Shown here piece after piece: positions 25,527-37,800 of a stretch of 64,000 nucleotides of DNA; position 1 is the stretch's first letter, and every line of letters begins with the position of its first letter. Source of the stretch: Mycteria americana (taxonomy: Eukaryota > Chordata > Aves > Ciconiiformes > Ciconiidae). Location of the stretch: contig NC_134374.1 in the NCBI RefSeq assembly GCF_035582795.1, positions 26,489,798 to 26,553,797 of the forward strand, given 5' to 3'. The position numbers and the translations under genes were made by a program. The notes beneath the pieces are model-generated. The model did not search any database. It saw only the letters and a program-made list of their open reading frames with translations, and was not told where the DNA came from.

Positions 25527-26684
25527 AGCAGTCAGTTCAAAGCTGGAGTAGAGATGTATGGCACAGGAGTAAGGAAGGGCTTGGCTGAATAAAGACCATA
25601 ATCTGTTTTAGAGCCCATCAGCTGGAAAATGTTGTGGTGAAGCACAATAGTTATACAGAGGGAAAAGCAGAAAGTCCCTCTGCTAAGGCCACCACTGTCT
25701 CGGAAACAGGCTCTCAGTCCTCTGGCAGCTGATCGTGGTCCCGACAGAGCTCCTCAGTTGGCCACCTGCTTGCAGGTATTCCTCTAGACATGTAGGGTTT
25801 GCTTCTCTTCCCCTATTCACCTGCCCTGAAACGTCTCTAGAGCAGCCACGAAGGCCTCGTGTACCGCAGGGATGCTCGCGTGCATCTGTTTGGGAGCTGG
25901 GAACGGGTGGTGTCGCAGCGCAACGCGTGGAGCTGCTCTTACAGCTGCCGAAAGCATCGCTGTCCCTGGGATGGGGAACCTGTTGGCACAGCTGGCGATG
26001 AGCACCGTGAGCTGGACGCCACAGCCTGCCTCACCTTCTCCCGGCTATTCTGCCTAGTGGGAAAAGGCTCATCTGGTGTCTTGAGGTGGAATATCTGACA
26101 GAGGTGTGACGTTTGCCTACAGAGCCTGACTCTGCTCGGAGACAGAGCATGGAGCAGCTGCAGCTGTGGATAACACTCCTAGAGGTGCAGCAGGCCAGGC
26201 ACCAAAACGGGGAAAATTAGACTTTTTGGTCTGGCTTCCTCTCAAAATGAGGCACTTGCTGCCACTGTAGAGACTGGGAGGTGGTTGTACCCTGCCACCA
26301 CCAGTAACGTCTGAGCTTGGTGGGGGGTTGCACCCAGATGTGGCGGGGAGGGAGGTATCGGAGGCTGGGGACGTTCCTGTAGGTTTTGTAAAGGCAGCCA
26401 GCTGTGGCACCTCTCAGCCCCGCTGCAGGGAAGGGCGATCCCGACGCCCTCCTCGACAGCAGATAATCCACAGATAGCAGAGCTCACAGCCCAGCCTGGA
26501 AAAGGCATTATTCCAGGGTTGAATTAGCAGCGCAAAACCGCCGTGCTGCAGCACTGTCTGAGCTGGCCTCAGCTCATCCCCACTGGGGAAAAAACAGGGT
26601 GAGAAGTAGAGGGACGGGCCAGCTTTTGGGGGAGAAGAGCGCTCGGTCCCAGGGAGGAGGCTCTGGGGGTACATTTGCGGGCCC

Positions 26685-26700
26685 GGGGGGGGGGGGGGGG
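26685..26700 (+). repeat. Poly-G tract (16 G)
   Basis: A run of 16 G following GGGCCC in a GC-rich part of intron 1. It breaks minus-strand frames into poly-proline and is likely to be of uncertain length. Confidence 0.95.
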
Positions 26701-29700
26701 CTCTGTCTACCGCTCTGGGCAGCTCCGGCCCTGCCGCCCCCATTTCTGTTCAAGCTGTGACAAGGGGACCCGGAGCAGAATCGCTGTGAGTGGCTGGCAG
26801 CAGCCCAGACGTCCCCCAAACGCTGCTGGAGCTTCACCAGCCAGGAGGAACCGGTGCGCGAGTGGTGGCTTGTGCCTCTCTGGGCCTGGGTGATGGGGGA
26901 GAGGATCAGCCCGTCCTGGGCAGTGTCTGCCCTGCCGCTCGGTCCCAGATCAGCGCTGCAAGGGGTGGCTTCGAAAGCTGGATCCAGCTCCTTGGGCAGC
27001 CCAAGTCCAGACTCGAGCTGAGGGGGAAGGCTTGGGTCTGCTGCCTTGCAGATCAAGGCAGAGACTCCAGCTGGCCAAGTAATGACCCATTTAACATAGT
27101 TCCACCTCAAACAGTTAATTAGTGGTGAAGTTGCTACAGGAAATATTCTGAACTGCACAGGAAAAGCAACGCGTTCAGCCCTCCACCCTCAGATTTCATG
27201 TGCCTGCTGGCAAAGCCAGCCCCAGCAGTGCTTATACTCATGGTCTTTTTATGCATTCTGACTTGGGGGAAACTAAGTGCAGGACAGACGTGGGAGACCC
27301 CTTAGGAAACCTGCTCCCCCTTCCTCTAATCAGCCCTTTCAAGAAGGTTTTCATCTCCTGAGTGTCCCACTCCGTCTGCATCTGCAGCCTCGCTCCCTCG
27401 GTTACATGCCTTACAGCACCCGCCGCAGGCACTGCTACTGCGTCTGCTCACAGCATTCCTGTTTTCTAAAGTCAATAGGCACTGCACTTCTAGAGATTAA
27501 ATTTTTAGGCATAGCATGATTTCTGGATGTCTTCTAAAGACATCTAATGCTTGAACAGCTCTGTTACTTTCAAATTAGTGCTCCACCAGGTTAATTATTC
27601 CTATTACTCTAGTAGCAGAGACACAAGGCTCTTATGCTAAAATAATTCATTGTACACGTATTTCATGCTACGATCCTAGCTAGATTCATTATGTTGCTAT
27701 AAAACTTCCCCTGAGAGTTCAGTGACCTTGGCCTGGCTCTTTCCCTCCATTACATGAGTGTAAAGCTACTGACTATAGTGGGTCGACATGGATTTACCCC
27801 AGCTGAGGATCTGGTTGTCTTTGCTGGTCTCTGCCCAGTCCTGGAGTGCTCAGCAGGGTTTGTGACAGCCCCTGTCCTCCCATCTCCCCTCTCCTCCATG
27901 CATGCCCCTGGGACCTTCTCACTGCAAGCGTCGGAGCGGGGGTGTTTGCAGCCCACCTCTCAAGGCCAGGTTCCCCTGGGACTGTAGGTGGGGTTACCTT
28001 GCTGCTGGGTGGCGGGGGAGCTCTCGGGCTGGGGGTCCTGCGGGAAGCAGCTGCTCCTCTCGGGAGCCGGTTCATACAGAGCGTGGTTTTTGGAGGGCCC
28101 GCTCCGTTTTGGAGCCTTCTCCCCATCGGGTCATGCTGGCCTGCCTGGCTGGCAGCGAGCTGGAAGGAAGCTGGTTAACAATGCCTAATCATGATCACCA
28201 TCACGACAACAGATCTCTGCTATATATAGCGTCTTCCCCTGGCTGGGAACTGGGCAAAGATGGGGAAACCAGCACGGGAACCAAGTCACAGCCCAGGCTT
28301 TTGTCTTGGTCCTAGAACTCCAAACGCTCACCTTTTAAGGGACACTTGGAGGAGAACTGGAGAGGTTTTAGTCTTATTCTGGGTGGTAAGCTGGGCAGGG
28401 AATCAAGGCTGAGAAGAAAACAAGTCATCTTCCAAGGAGCTGGTGGCATGATGTAGAAGGGCGTGTAGCTTTTCAAGCCAGTGTCACCCAAGATCAGGCC
28501 AGCAGAGACTGGCACAGCACATCTGGATGAGATGCAGGGCAGGTACGCGAGGCGGAGGCTGCCTTGCCAGTAAGGTGACACCGAGTGCCCCACGATGGAT
28601 TTCCCCATGCAGGGGCAAGGGGGAATGACTGCAAGACAGCAGCTTTTGGAGCCCCTGCTAAAACCGCTCCTGGTCGCGGGGTCACATTGAAGTTTGTAGT
28701 TTCTTAAGTGGCAGATGAAGTCTGGAACAAGGGGAGAAGGAGACAGCAGCCATGCAAGCGCACTGTTCCCTAAACTCATTTTAAGTGCAAATCAGCATAA
28801 AATGGCAAGCCCAGTTGTTTTCAGTTCGTGTAACTTAATGCCTGATTTCCTTTTATGCAGTGAACAATCTCCCCTTCTCTTTCTTTGTCTCTCTCTATTT
28901 GGGTTTTCTAACTAGAAATGCAACGGCCGTCTTATACAGGCACTTTGTAAGAGCATCCTTTATGCGCTCGCATAAACGAGAGACGTAACAGAGCAGGAGG
29001 CAGAAGTGTCTTACATTATCTCGTTAAGATACTTCTGTGGGAATGCCACTGCTAACATAAGCTCATTATTGGATAGAAGAGCAGCAGCAGTTGTTTTCAC
29101 AGGAATGGATCCAAGCCCAAGTGATCCGTTAATTGTTTCTGTACTCTTAACTGGATTCTTAAGTATTTTTTTGAATGTTGCCTGAGAGCTAACTAACCAT
29201 GTGCTATATTTATACAGTAGCTTTTGCTCTGTTCCAGTAGACCACTGAAAAACATGCCTTTACTGGGTTCAGTTGATTAGTAGCAGCTATCAGCGATCTG
29301 CTCCGACACAACATACCAATACTGTGATGAGAGTATTCGTAGGAAGAGAGTGGTTCACAAGATCCATCCAAGAAAGAGAATAACATGGGTGTTACTGGCT
29401 CTGAACAATCTGTGATGCTCCAAATAATCAGACATTGTGGCCCATGTTTTACCCTCTCTGTGCCTTTAGCAACATAAGCCTCCCTGACTGATCTGAATGT
29501 CAGCATGGAATTGCCTCCGAGTCCACGTTTATAAGGTTGTTTTGGTTTGTTCTGTATTTTAAAGAGTGTATCATACCCTTTGACCATCTTCACAGCTAGA
29601 AAGCGGACTGTTTGTCTGACTTGGGGAGAATGACACTGACAGCCAAATGTTCCGCATAAAAGAGTAACAGAACATGCAGCTAAGAGCACTGGAAGAAGCG

Positions 29701-32700
29701 AATTTCCCTTGGAAGTGTGAGCTGGGTGCCCTCAGCCATACTAGTGACGTGCTGATAGGGTCGCTCCGTTCAGTAGCATGCAAAGAACTCATGGTGAAAC
29801 ATCAGTATGCTGAGAACAGGGGTAGACCTAAATTAACCTCTATTTAGCAAGGGACAACACTAATAAAATCAGTGCACAATTCTCCCCTCGTCAAAAGAGA
29901 AGGCAGGGGATGGCTATCATCCCTGCCTTAGCAGAGAGCGTATGGGGTGGAGGCAGGCTAACTGACTGATCTTGCTGTGTGTCCAGTCCTCATGAAGGAC
30001 ATTTCCACTACGGGCTGCAGGGTGGTATGGACGTGCCAGGCTAGTTTTAAACATGCTAGCTAGCCCCATTTCTTGGCAGAGGCTCTGCAGAGCTTCATCC
30101 TACTATTTCTATGCTGCTACTTGTTTTCAGACTGGCTTTTCAATCTCTCTTTCAGTGATGGCATACCTAATGGCCAAAGCAGAGCTGCCCAGGAGCCTTC
30201 TTGTAGTGTATTTCTTTCCCTGGAAAATGCAGATTAATTGAAAACAAACATTTTATCGAAACACACTGCTTTGGAAGAGCCTTCCAGTAAAATGAAGGGA
30301 GAGCTCTGAAGGAACTCTTCCTGCCACACAGGATCTTAAAGCTTCTTGCCAGGCAAGTTTCTATTGGAAAATGCCCTTGACTCATGCCAGCTTACCCACC
30401 CAGCCCCACGGTCTGCAGCTTTGCAGCAGCCCTATCATATGGATTAACCCAGAAATTCAAAGTCCTGTAGATCTGTCATACCTTACTGTGCAGGTGATCC
30501 TGCGTCCAGGCAGCTCTGGCCTTGCAGGTGGCCAAGCCAACCACCTCCTTGGCTGTGTCTACCTCCCACATTTGGTCTGGAAGCATCAGGGTCTCCGGTC
30601 CATGCCATCATAACCTGCAGTCTTTGGCAGCATCAGCAGCTCGTGAGTGACAGAGACGTGTTTCCCTGCCGCTTTGCACTGACTGACGGAGATGAGTCTG
30701 ACCAGGCAGCTTCCCACTGCTGCTAGCAGAGCGCGTGAGTCTTGTCAACTTGCAGCAGATGCTAGGGTCAAAGAAAGCACGTGGTGTTTTTGAAAACACA
30801 GTGTATCAATGTTTCTGAAACAAATACTTTGATTTCTGTTTCGCAGAAAAGTTGCACTACTTAAAAAAAAATCGTTTCCATTTCTGAATGTGAACTAAAC
30901 CAAATAGCAGCATTCCAGTGGCACAGACATCGCAAGCTTTGACCAGCTGTTGACAGACAGAAAACCCGCCCTGTACTAAGCAGGTGTCATTATTTTTCAG
31001 CTCCATCCCACCTTCGCTATCTGAAGAATAACATTCAAGCGCAGAGGTCAGTGGGGGAAAAAAACCCTCTCATGCTGGCCAGCGGGGCCGATAGTGTAGG
31101 CCATACATGGGTTTGGAATGAGGGGCATTAGACTCACAACCTCCCCAGTGCCAAGAAATACACAGCTAAAATTGGCAGCTCCGAGATGAGTAATGCACAA
31201 ACAGGGTCCAGGGTGTTGCAAGTGTTCAAGCACTTTCAGAGTATGTTGGGTAAATGAGTATCTGTTTCCATGGCATCAAAACAGCACAGAGATTACGCCA
31301 TGTCCCTTTGGCGGTTCTCTGATTCCAGAGCCTGGTTAATGTGAGCAGAGCTGGCTTCCAGCAAAAGCGCTCCCCGGCTCGAACGTGGAGGGGCACAGAA
31401 AAGTCCCCCTTCATCCGAAAGCGATGCTCATGGGGAAAGGCTGCATGATGCTGCAGGTGAGCCCCAGGCTGCGGACCTCCAGCGTCCCCTCCAAGCACGG
31501 CCAGCCCTGCTCAAGCGCAGCCGTTGGGCAGGAGGGCGAGGGGCTGTGGCCGCTCCAGAGAGCTCCTGCGTGAGACAGAGGCCTTACGGTGTTTCTTCTG
31601 TGTAGTGAGATGGGAAGGGTTTTTTGCAAGAAAACCATAAAACTGTAGAGCTTAGACACATGCAGGATTCAGAGCACATTTTACATGGCACTGGAAGAAC
31701 ACTCAAGGTGTTAGGAGACTCTGTCCTCGTCCAGCAGCCTCTTAAGGAAGCATCGTTTACGTGGGCTAGCCTATACAAACCAAGATTGTTTAAAATGGGG
31801 TACACGGCTAGGTTCCCCCAAGCAGGGAAGGACGACATGAGCAACTGTTTTACCTTGCATGGCTACTGAAACCAAAGGCAGAACAATTTATTTTTCCTCT
31901 CTTAAATATGCAAAGCAAGTATGTTAACCTTGAAATTATGCCAATTAGTTGTGTCCCGTTCCCACAGTAAGATGCCACTCGTGTGATCTTGTGGCCGTCA
32001 TCTCAATGATGTCCTGCCAAGGATGCTTGACTGGCTAGGGTCAAAGAGACTTTGGCTGAGGGCTTGGAAGGCAATTTTCTGGTTTGCCTAGAGTCTGTTT
32101 GGAATCAGGCAACTGGACCTCTGGGCAACTGATGATCTCAGCGTTTTATTTGGAGATGGCAAGTATGGGGAATACCTTGTGTCCTGCATTCACAGCATTT
32201 CACTGGAAACCCAAAGTTCTGTCTTTGTGAGACTTCCATGGGGAGTCCAGTGCCTGCTGGAAGTGGTGCTAGTGAACAGGTCCTCAGACCCCTCTGGAGA
32301 AGTGCAGTGAGTGGGCAAAGACGAGGCTTCTTGGGAGGCGTTGCTGCCACCCTCCGATACAACCTGAAGCCATTCCTCATGGTCAGGAGAAGCAGTCCAC
32401 CAGTACTTGACTCTCTGATATCTCCCCTGAAATTTATTCTGAGTAAAATGTCCTCCTACGCTACACTCACCTCATGTATGCCATTGGTGCTCCTTACCAC
32501 GTTGTACCACAGAGGAGACCAGTTTTAGGGTGGCCAAAATGATTGCTTTACCTACAGTAAGGTTATTATGTGCCGTAGGATGCTTCGCCACAGAAGATAC
32601 TATCACGTGCAAGGTTTTCTTTACAATGCCATTCAAGATGTCACTACAAGGCCCCTGGCACAAAGATGCATCCGATCTCCCTGCATGCCTGCTGTATTTA

Positions 32701-33040
32701 TTCGAGTGACCTTTGCAGCTGACAGCCTGCCGGGGTTTTCCACCGGGCAACCACACCCGTCCTTTCTTCCTACCCTAAGATGTTGCATGACTGATGCTTT
32801 ACTGTGCTATGTTTTGTAGGAACATTTTATCCTATTAAGGCACCTCTGAAAGCCAGATGTTCCGTTTTAGTCGGGACTCGCTTTTTTTTAAAACAAACTT
32901 TTTTGAGCTGATGTTATTTTTATTTAGTTCTCTCTGTGAAACTTCCGAAGACACATCTTTGCTTGGCAAGGTCACGTCAGGGAATGAGGGAGAAATTGCC
33001 ATCCATCTCTCACTGTCTACATATATACACATACACAGAA

Positions 33041-33081
33041 GAATCTAAGATTATCTAAGATCTAAGATTTTCTAAGAATCT
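33041..33081 (+). repeat. Interrupted TCTAAGA repeat
   Basis: Four copies of TCTAAGA occur within 41 bp with 1-4 base spacers. A small slippage repeat in intron 1, following a short TATATACACATACAC stretch. Confidence 0.85.
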
Positions 33082-33654
33082 ACTTAGGGAGCACTACTGA
33101 TGTTGCAAAGCTGAGTATTCATGTTAGGAAATTGGTCTATTAAATTGCGCTTGCAGTCCCACTCCACCTTTGAGTTACGGGATCATACGCTCTTTTCCAC
33201 GAGGTTCTCTGTGCTCTGGAGGGCCCTGATGGACCTGATCAGGCAACGAATCGGGATTCTGTGTTGTAGAAAGCTCATGCCTGTAGAATTCCCCGGTCTT
33301 TTGTCGCAGAATTCAAAAGGTGTATTATAAACGAATGGGACACGAGGAGTGCGCCTTCCCTGGCAGCTGGACTCCGCACCGGCCTCTGCCACAGATTTCC
33401 TTTCTGAAGTCTGGTAAATCACTTCCACCAACTTTTGAAGTGGTCGCTAATGCCCTGTTCTCAGTTTTTGGGATTCCTCACTTAAATCCCTGGGGACAGA
33501 CGTATAGCCATGCTGAGCCCCTGTAGCTCCAGCGAGAGCGAGCAGGAACAGTGCTTCAAACCAGCCCCCTCAGCCGACCTTTCTGTCTGCTCAGAAAAAT
33601 CGGGTTCAATGTGTGAACACCAGGCTCCCAAATTCACTGTAATCACTTCGTTCT

Positions 33655-33770
33655 TGGCCTTTCCGTCAGTGAAATGAGGACAATACCCTCCTCTAACATC
33701 ATAAGAATGTCATGTTAATGTGGTTATAAGGTACTGAGCTGTAACGGGGTCGTGTACTCAGAGATGGGAC
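33655..33770 (+). mobile_element. Possible MIR-like SINE relic
   Basis: GGCCTTTCCGTCAGTGAAATGAGGACAATACC resembles the '...TTTCCTCATCTGTAAAATGAGGATAATA' part of MIR. Downstream words (GGTTATAAGGTACTGAGCTG) fit the rest loosely. A similar weak match to the upstream MIR core sits at about 33,375-33,430. Highly diverged, so low confidence. Confidence 0.3.
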
Positions 33771-34424
33771 TAATGAGCTCACATGCAATGGATATTTCTG
33801 CATTCAGCACAGAGTTTGAAAAGTATACGGTTAATAAAAGGAACATGCTTTCCCCATAAGACCTCTCCTCAACCAGCAATCCTGGTTTCTCTTGTTCTTA
33901 GGATATCCCATGTTTTGATACATTCAGAAGTAAAAAGATCAGTAATTCTCGTCACACTCTGAACTTCTGGTCCTTAAGGCTCTAATACAGGCAAATGCTG
34001 AAATTAGAAATGAGCCGTGGGACAGATTTTCCCATGCTTACTAAGCAAGAGCCACTGATGTAAAGATTTCTCTCCCAGGCTAAAATCTGTCGTCTTTCTC
34101 CAGCACAAAATTCATTTAGCAACTAAAAGGAGACCTGTGACCTTCGTGCGTATATGTTGACTTGGATGGTTATCATGTCTAACTCACAAGTCTCACCATT
34201 ACAGTCACCTCATTTCTGTGTCATACAAGACTCGGTGGCTGGGGCTGTTAAAAAAGATACAAGTGTCTTGAGGTTACGCTGTCTGGAGAGGGGCCTAACA
34301 ACAGTCTATCTGCTGAATCTGTAAATCATGGAGAATGAAGATAGAGAAAAATCTACTAAGTAACCTCATCCATTCCTTCAGCCCATAAAATATGGCTCCC
34401 TACAGTATTACATGCTGTTCATAG

Positions 34425-34580
34425 CTTTGTCCAGTCCAGTTTTAAATTGGATTTCTATACCTTTCCTTAACAAACTATTCCATGGCATGAGTGTTAGGAA
34501 GTTTTTCCTGACCTTCAGCCTGTGGTTTTTTTCTCTGCTTAATTTCATGTCATTACTTTGAATTTGGGCTGTGAAAGCTG
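34425..34580 (-). mobile_element. Diverged CR1 LINE fragment
   Basis: The order TTGTCCAGTCCAGTTTTAAATTG, ...CTATTCCATGGCATGAGTG, GTTAGGAAGTTTTTCCTGAC, ...TTTCATGTCATTA is the reverse-complement pattern of old sauropsid CR1 3' regions. It is much more diverged than the CR1 pieces near 1.4 and 6.8 kb, so it is an older insertion. It ends about 220 bp before coding exon 2. Confidence 0.6.
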
Positions 34581-34806
34581 GAAGCATTTCAAGTTAGGAA
34601 AGTTTTAAGTGTCCCACATAAATGTGAGAGTTGACAAGCGTTTTAATAACAAGGAAGGGGAGGGAGGTGTCTGAAAGCACAGATCATGGCTCTCAGTGCT
34701 GAGATTTCATGAGTGTTAACTGGATTAAAAGAGAACTTGTAGAGTGCAATGAGCAGATCTGCTTCGAAGGTGGCCAGGCTAACTGGAATGTCTTTTTGTC
34801 TTGCAG

Positions 34807-34889
34807 AAGATGAAGCCCATAGTCCAAAGAAGACGATCTACCCCTTCTGCCATTACTAAAGCTCTCGGCAAGTCAAAGTACCATTCCAG
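34807..34889 (+). CDS. ARHGAP20: ARHGAP20-family exon 2 (start codon; residues 1-26)
   Basis: Acceptor TTGCAG, donor CCAG|GTAGAG, ends in phase 2. The ATG is at 34,810. It encodes a basic N-terminus with RRRSTPS, matching RRRSAPS in human ARHGAP20, and a KALGKSK segment. RRRS is a basophilic-kinase-type site. The three bases before the ATG (AAG) are 5' UTR under the present model. Confidence 0.85.
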
Positions 34890-37800
34890 GTAGAGGAAAT
34901 ACCTTTCTGACTCCTTTTTTCACCTTTCTGCCTGTACAGACTGAAATCAAACTGGTTTTCAAACTCATTTAACGTTGTCAAGGGCAATTTGTGGACAGAT
35001 AGGGAAGAGTTTCTTTTTTACTGGAATGGCATCGTGCTCAGCAGTAAAAGCTGAGGGAAAGGAGGAGGATGGGGGGACATTCACGTTATGGCGTTTGTCT
35101 TCCCAAGTAACCGCTACGCGTGCTGAGGCCCTGCTTCCCAGGCAGAGGCTGGACATCTGCCCGCCGATGGGAAGTAGTGCACAAATTCCTCTTTTTTCCC
35201 ATCTTATTTTCTCCGCCTGTCCTGTTGGGAGGGTGTGAGAGAATGGCTGGTGGGGGTCTGGCAGCCAGCTCAGGTCAACCCCCCACGCAAGGCTAGCTGG
35301 TTATTTTCAGTGCAGATAATATTAGGTCTGGATATTTGATGCCTGTTATATCCAAGTATAAATACACCTGGACAATATTGCACAGTGCAGAGACACGCAA
35401 GTAAAATCAGGTACGAGAAACAGGGCGTAAGTTTCTGTAGTGTGGTTTCCCTGTTGACCTGGCTGGGATCAACGAGCCCTGACGCTTGTGTCATTCGGCT
35501 CAGAGGGGCATTCGCAGTGCTGGCAGTGCAGACATCACCGGCGAGGTCCAGAGAGCGGAGCTGGGACTGGCTGGTAGAGTGCCCTTCCTCCATCCCTCGC
35601 AGAGCCGCTCCCTGCCACCAGGGCATGAAATGCTCTATACAGTCCAAGCTGGACTGAGTAGCAGAGCTTCCATCTCTTCCTGACAGCTCTCCTGGCTTTG
35701 CCATGCGCCCTGACCCCCGTCTGCCAATTGACTTAGCAGGCTTGAAGGCATGGGCCTGTTCAGAGCTTGCGTGGGGCATATTGTGACCCTGTGCTGTGTC
35801 ACGCTCGGTCTCTAGGTGAGGAGAGGACCTGCTTTCCTGAGTTGTCAGCCTGGAGTTTTTTCCCAAAATTCACTTCCGGATGGAAGCCCACGCTGCCTCC
35901 CTTTTGCCCGCTAGCGTAGCCAGTGCAGGGAGGCCAGCGTGCTCCTGCCAGGCGGGAGCAACGAGCCCCAGCTCACAGACACCAAGTCCAGGGGACTCTT
36001 TTCCTGAGATGCAGTGACCAGGCCACTCATCATCACGCACACGCTGTCCTGACGCTGGGCGGCCACACCTCCTGAAGGAATAAGAGGTTTTCCTTAAATA
36101 TATATATTCGTGTGTACATATGTATACATATATATGTGTGTGTGGTTTTTTTGATAGATATATATGTGTATATATATGTCCCCCATGCTTGCACACAGCA
36201 GAAGGAGCTCTGTCCTCCCCCCTCTTGCTGGACTGCAAGTGAGACAAGCTTCCTCGTGTGGTTCTGGCTGAACAGTCAGTGAGTGTTTGGCTGATGGATT
36301 CGTTGCTGTTTAGTCTACCCTCTCGCCCGTCACAGGCAGTGGTATGAGAAGCAGAAACAGAAATGCCCTAAGAAAAGAAAGAGCTGATGCCACAGGAAGG
36401 ACAGACAGAAGCAGCCGCGGGAGAGAAGCTGCCCAGTGCAGACCAGTACGTGGGGACTCCTCTCCCGGCAGCGTGTGGCTGTGGGTGGGGAGCACAACTG
36501 GGAGGTGTCAGAGGACTGGGGCGCAGAGAGGCCCCGTGTGGGCCTGCCCGTGTTCTGCAAAGGCCCACTGGTTCGGGCGAGAGCACAGTCGTCCCCATCC
36601 CCTCCGCTCTGACTGCGGTGAGGGGCTGCGGTTTGGTTTAGTTTAATTAACAGGAAGGAGGCCGTAAGCTGTCCCCGGCCGAGCAGGACTGGGCAGAGCT
36701 GTTGCAGGCAGGGGAAGGCCCGGCAGCAGCGCTGCGCTGACCGCAGGTGCTGCGCTGACCGCAGGTCCTGTCGCGGGAGCGGGCAGGGCGGGCGGAGGAG
36801 GGACGAGGTGCACCGGGAAGGTGCAGCGGGACGCAGGACAGAGGCTGGTGTGGCATTCGCCGCCTCGTGCACCGGGACTGCGGCGGCATCGTCCCGAGGA
36901 GCACCCTGGTGTTCCCCCCCAGCATGTCCCTGCCCGGCCACCCCTGGGGACTCGCCACCCGAGACCTCTCTGGCCCCTGCTCTGTCTGCTGGACCACCGG
37001 CAGGAGGGCTGGCCCTGAGCTTTGGCCGTGTTTCAGATGCAGATTCATTGGGGCACGTGAGGGGGCTGGGAGCTGTCTGGGGTGGAGGGAGCGCTGCGAA
37101 GTCTGTCCATGCCCATGTCCCAGCTCTGTGTAGGGTGGCATCAGCTCAGGCCGTTTGGTGGGAGAGCCACCAGACCCGGCTGTCCTCCGGGACAGTCACG
37201 TCCCCGTCAGATGACAGCAGCTTTCCCTTACTACCAGCTTGGGTGGATAGGTTAGTGGTGACCTTGGCGTGAAAAGCTCCCTCTTGCCTGCGACTCCAGA
37301 GCCTCCAGTGCTCTGCTGACGCTTTGCTCCTGCAGGTATAAAGCACCAGGAGTGTCAGCAGATAGAGTCAGGTACCAACGTGCCAGATGCGCAAATCTTC
37401 TGCTGAAACACCAAGTGCTAGCCGTGAGCCGAGCTCCTCGGCCCTGCAGTGGGAGCTGAGCACTCTTCAGTGTCGTCCCCGCTTCCTCCTGCAGCACCAC
37501 AGAACTACTAGACACAGATAAGGGGATGCCACGCTCCTTTCTGCCTTGCTCTGATAGCAGTCTTATAAATAACATTTCCTGAGTGATTTGTTTAGTTTGA
37601 TTTTTTTTTCTTTGTAAGAAAGAGATGATAAAGCTGAACTGATTGACACTTGGGTCCGTACCAGCCCTCCTGAAGAACACCCCTTTTATATCACACCATA
37701 GGTAGCTGATGCATAGTGCATCCTGCTTTTCTGAAACAAGTGTGTGGGGTCAGTCTCGTAGGATCGTTTAAAAGGGCAGGACTGATTTTCATTTGGTTGT

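Larger units (their letters stand above)
16715..34806 (+). other. Inferred intron 1 (about 18.1 kb)
   Basis: GC donor at 16,715 and acceptor TTGCAG at 34,801-34,806. I find no convincing coding exon on either strand. It holds a few short tandem repeats, two possible MIR-like relics, a diverged CR1 fragment near 34.4-34.6 kb and some AT-rich, TAATTA-containing stretches (about 21.53-21.68 and 27.48-27.72 kb) that look like candidate conserved non-coding elements. Alternative first exons could be hidden here. Confidence 0.5.

Noticed and set aside
36330-37272. Frames of 150-200 codons in the GC-rich part of intron 2
   Set aside because: No domain is recognisable on either strand, they overlap each other and lack phase-compatible splice sites with the flanking RhoGAP exons.
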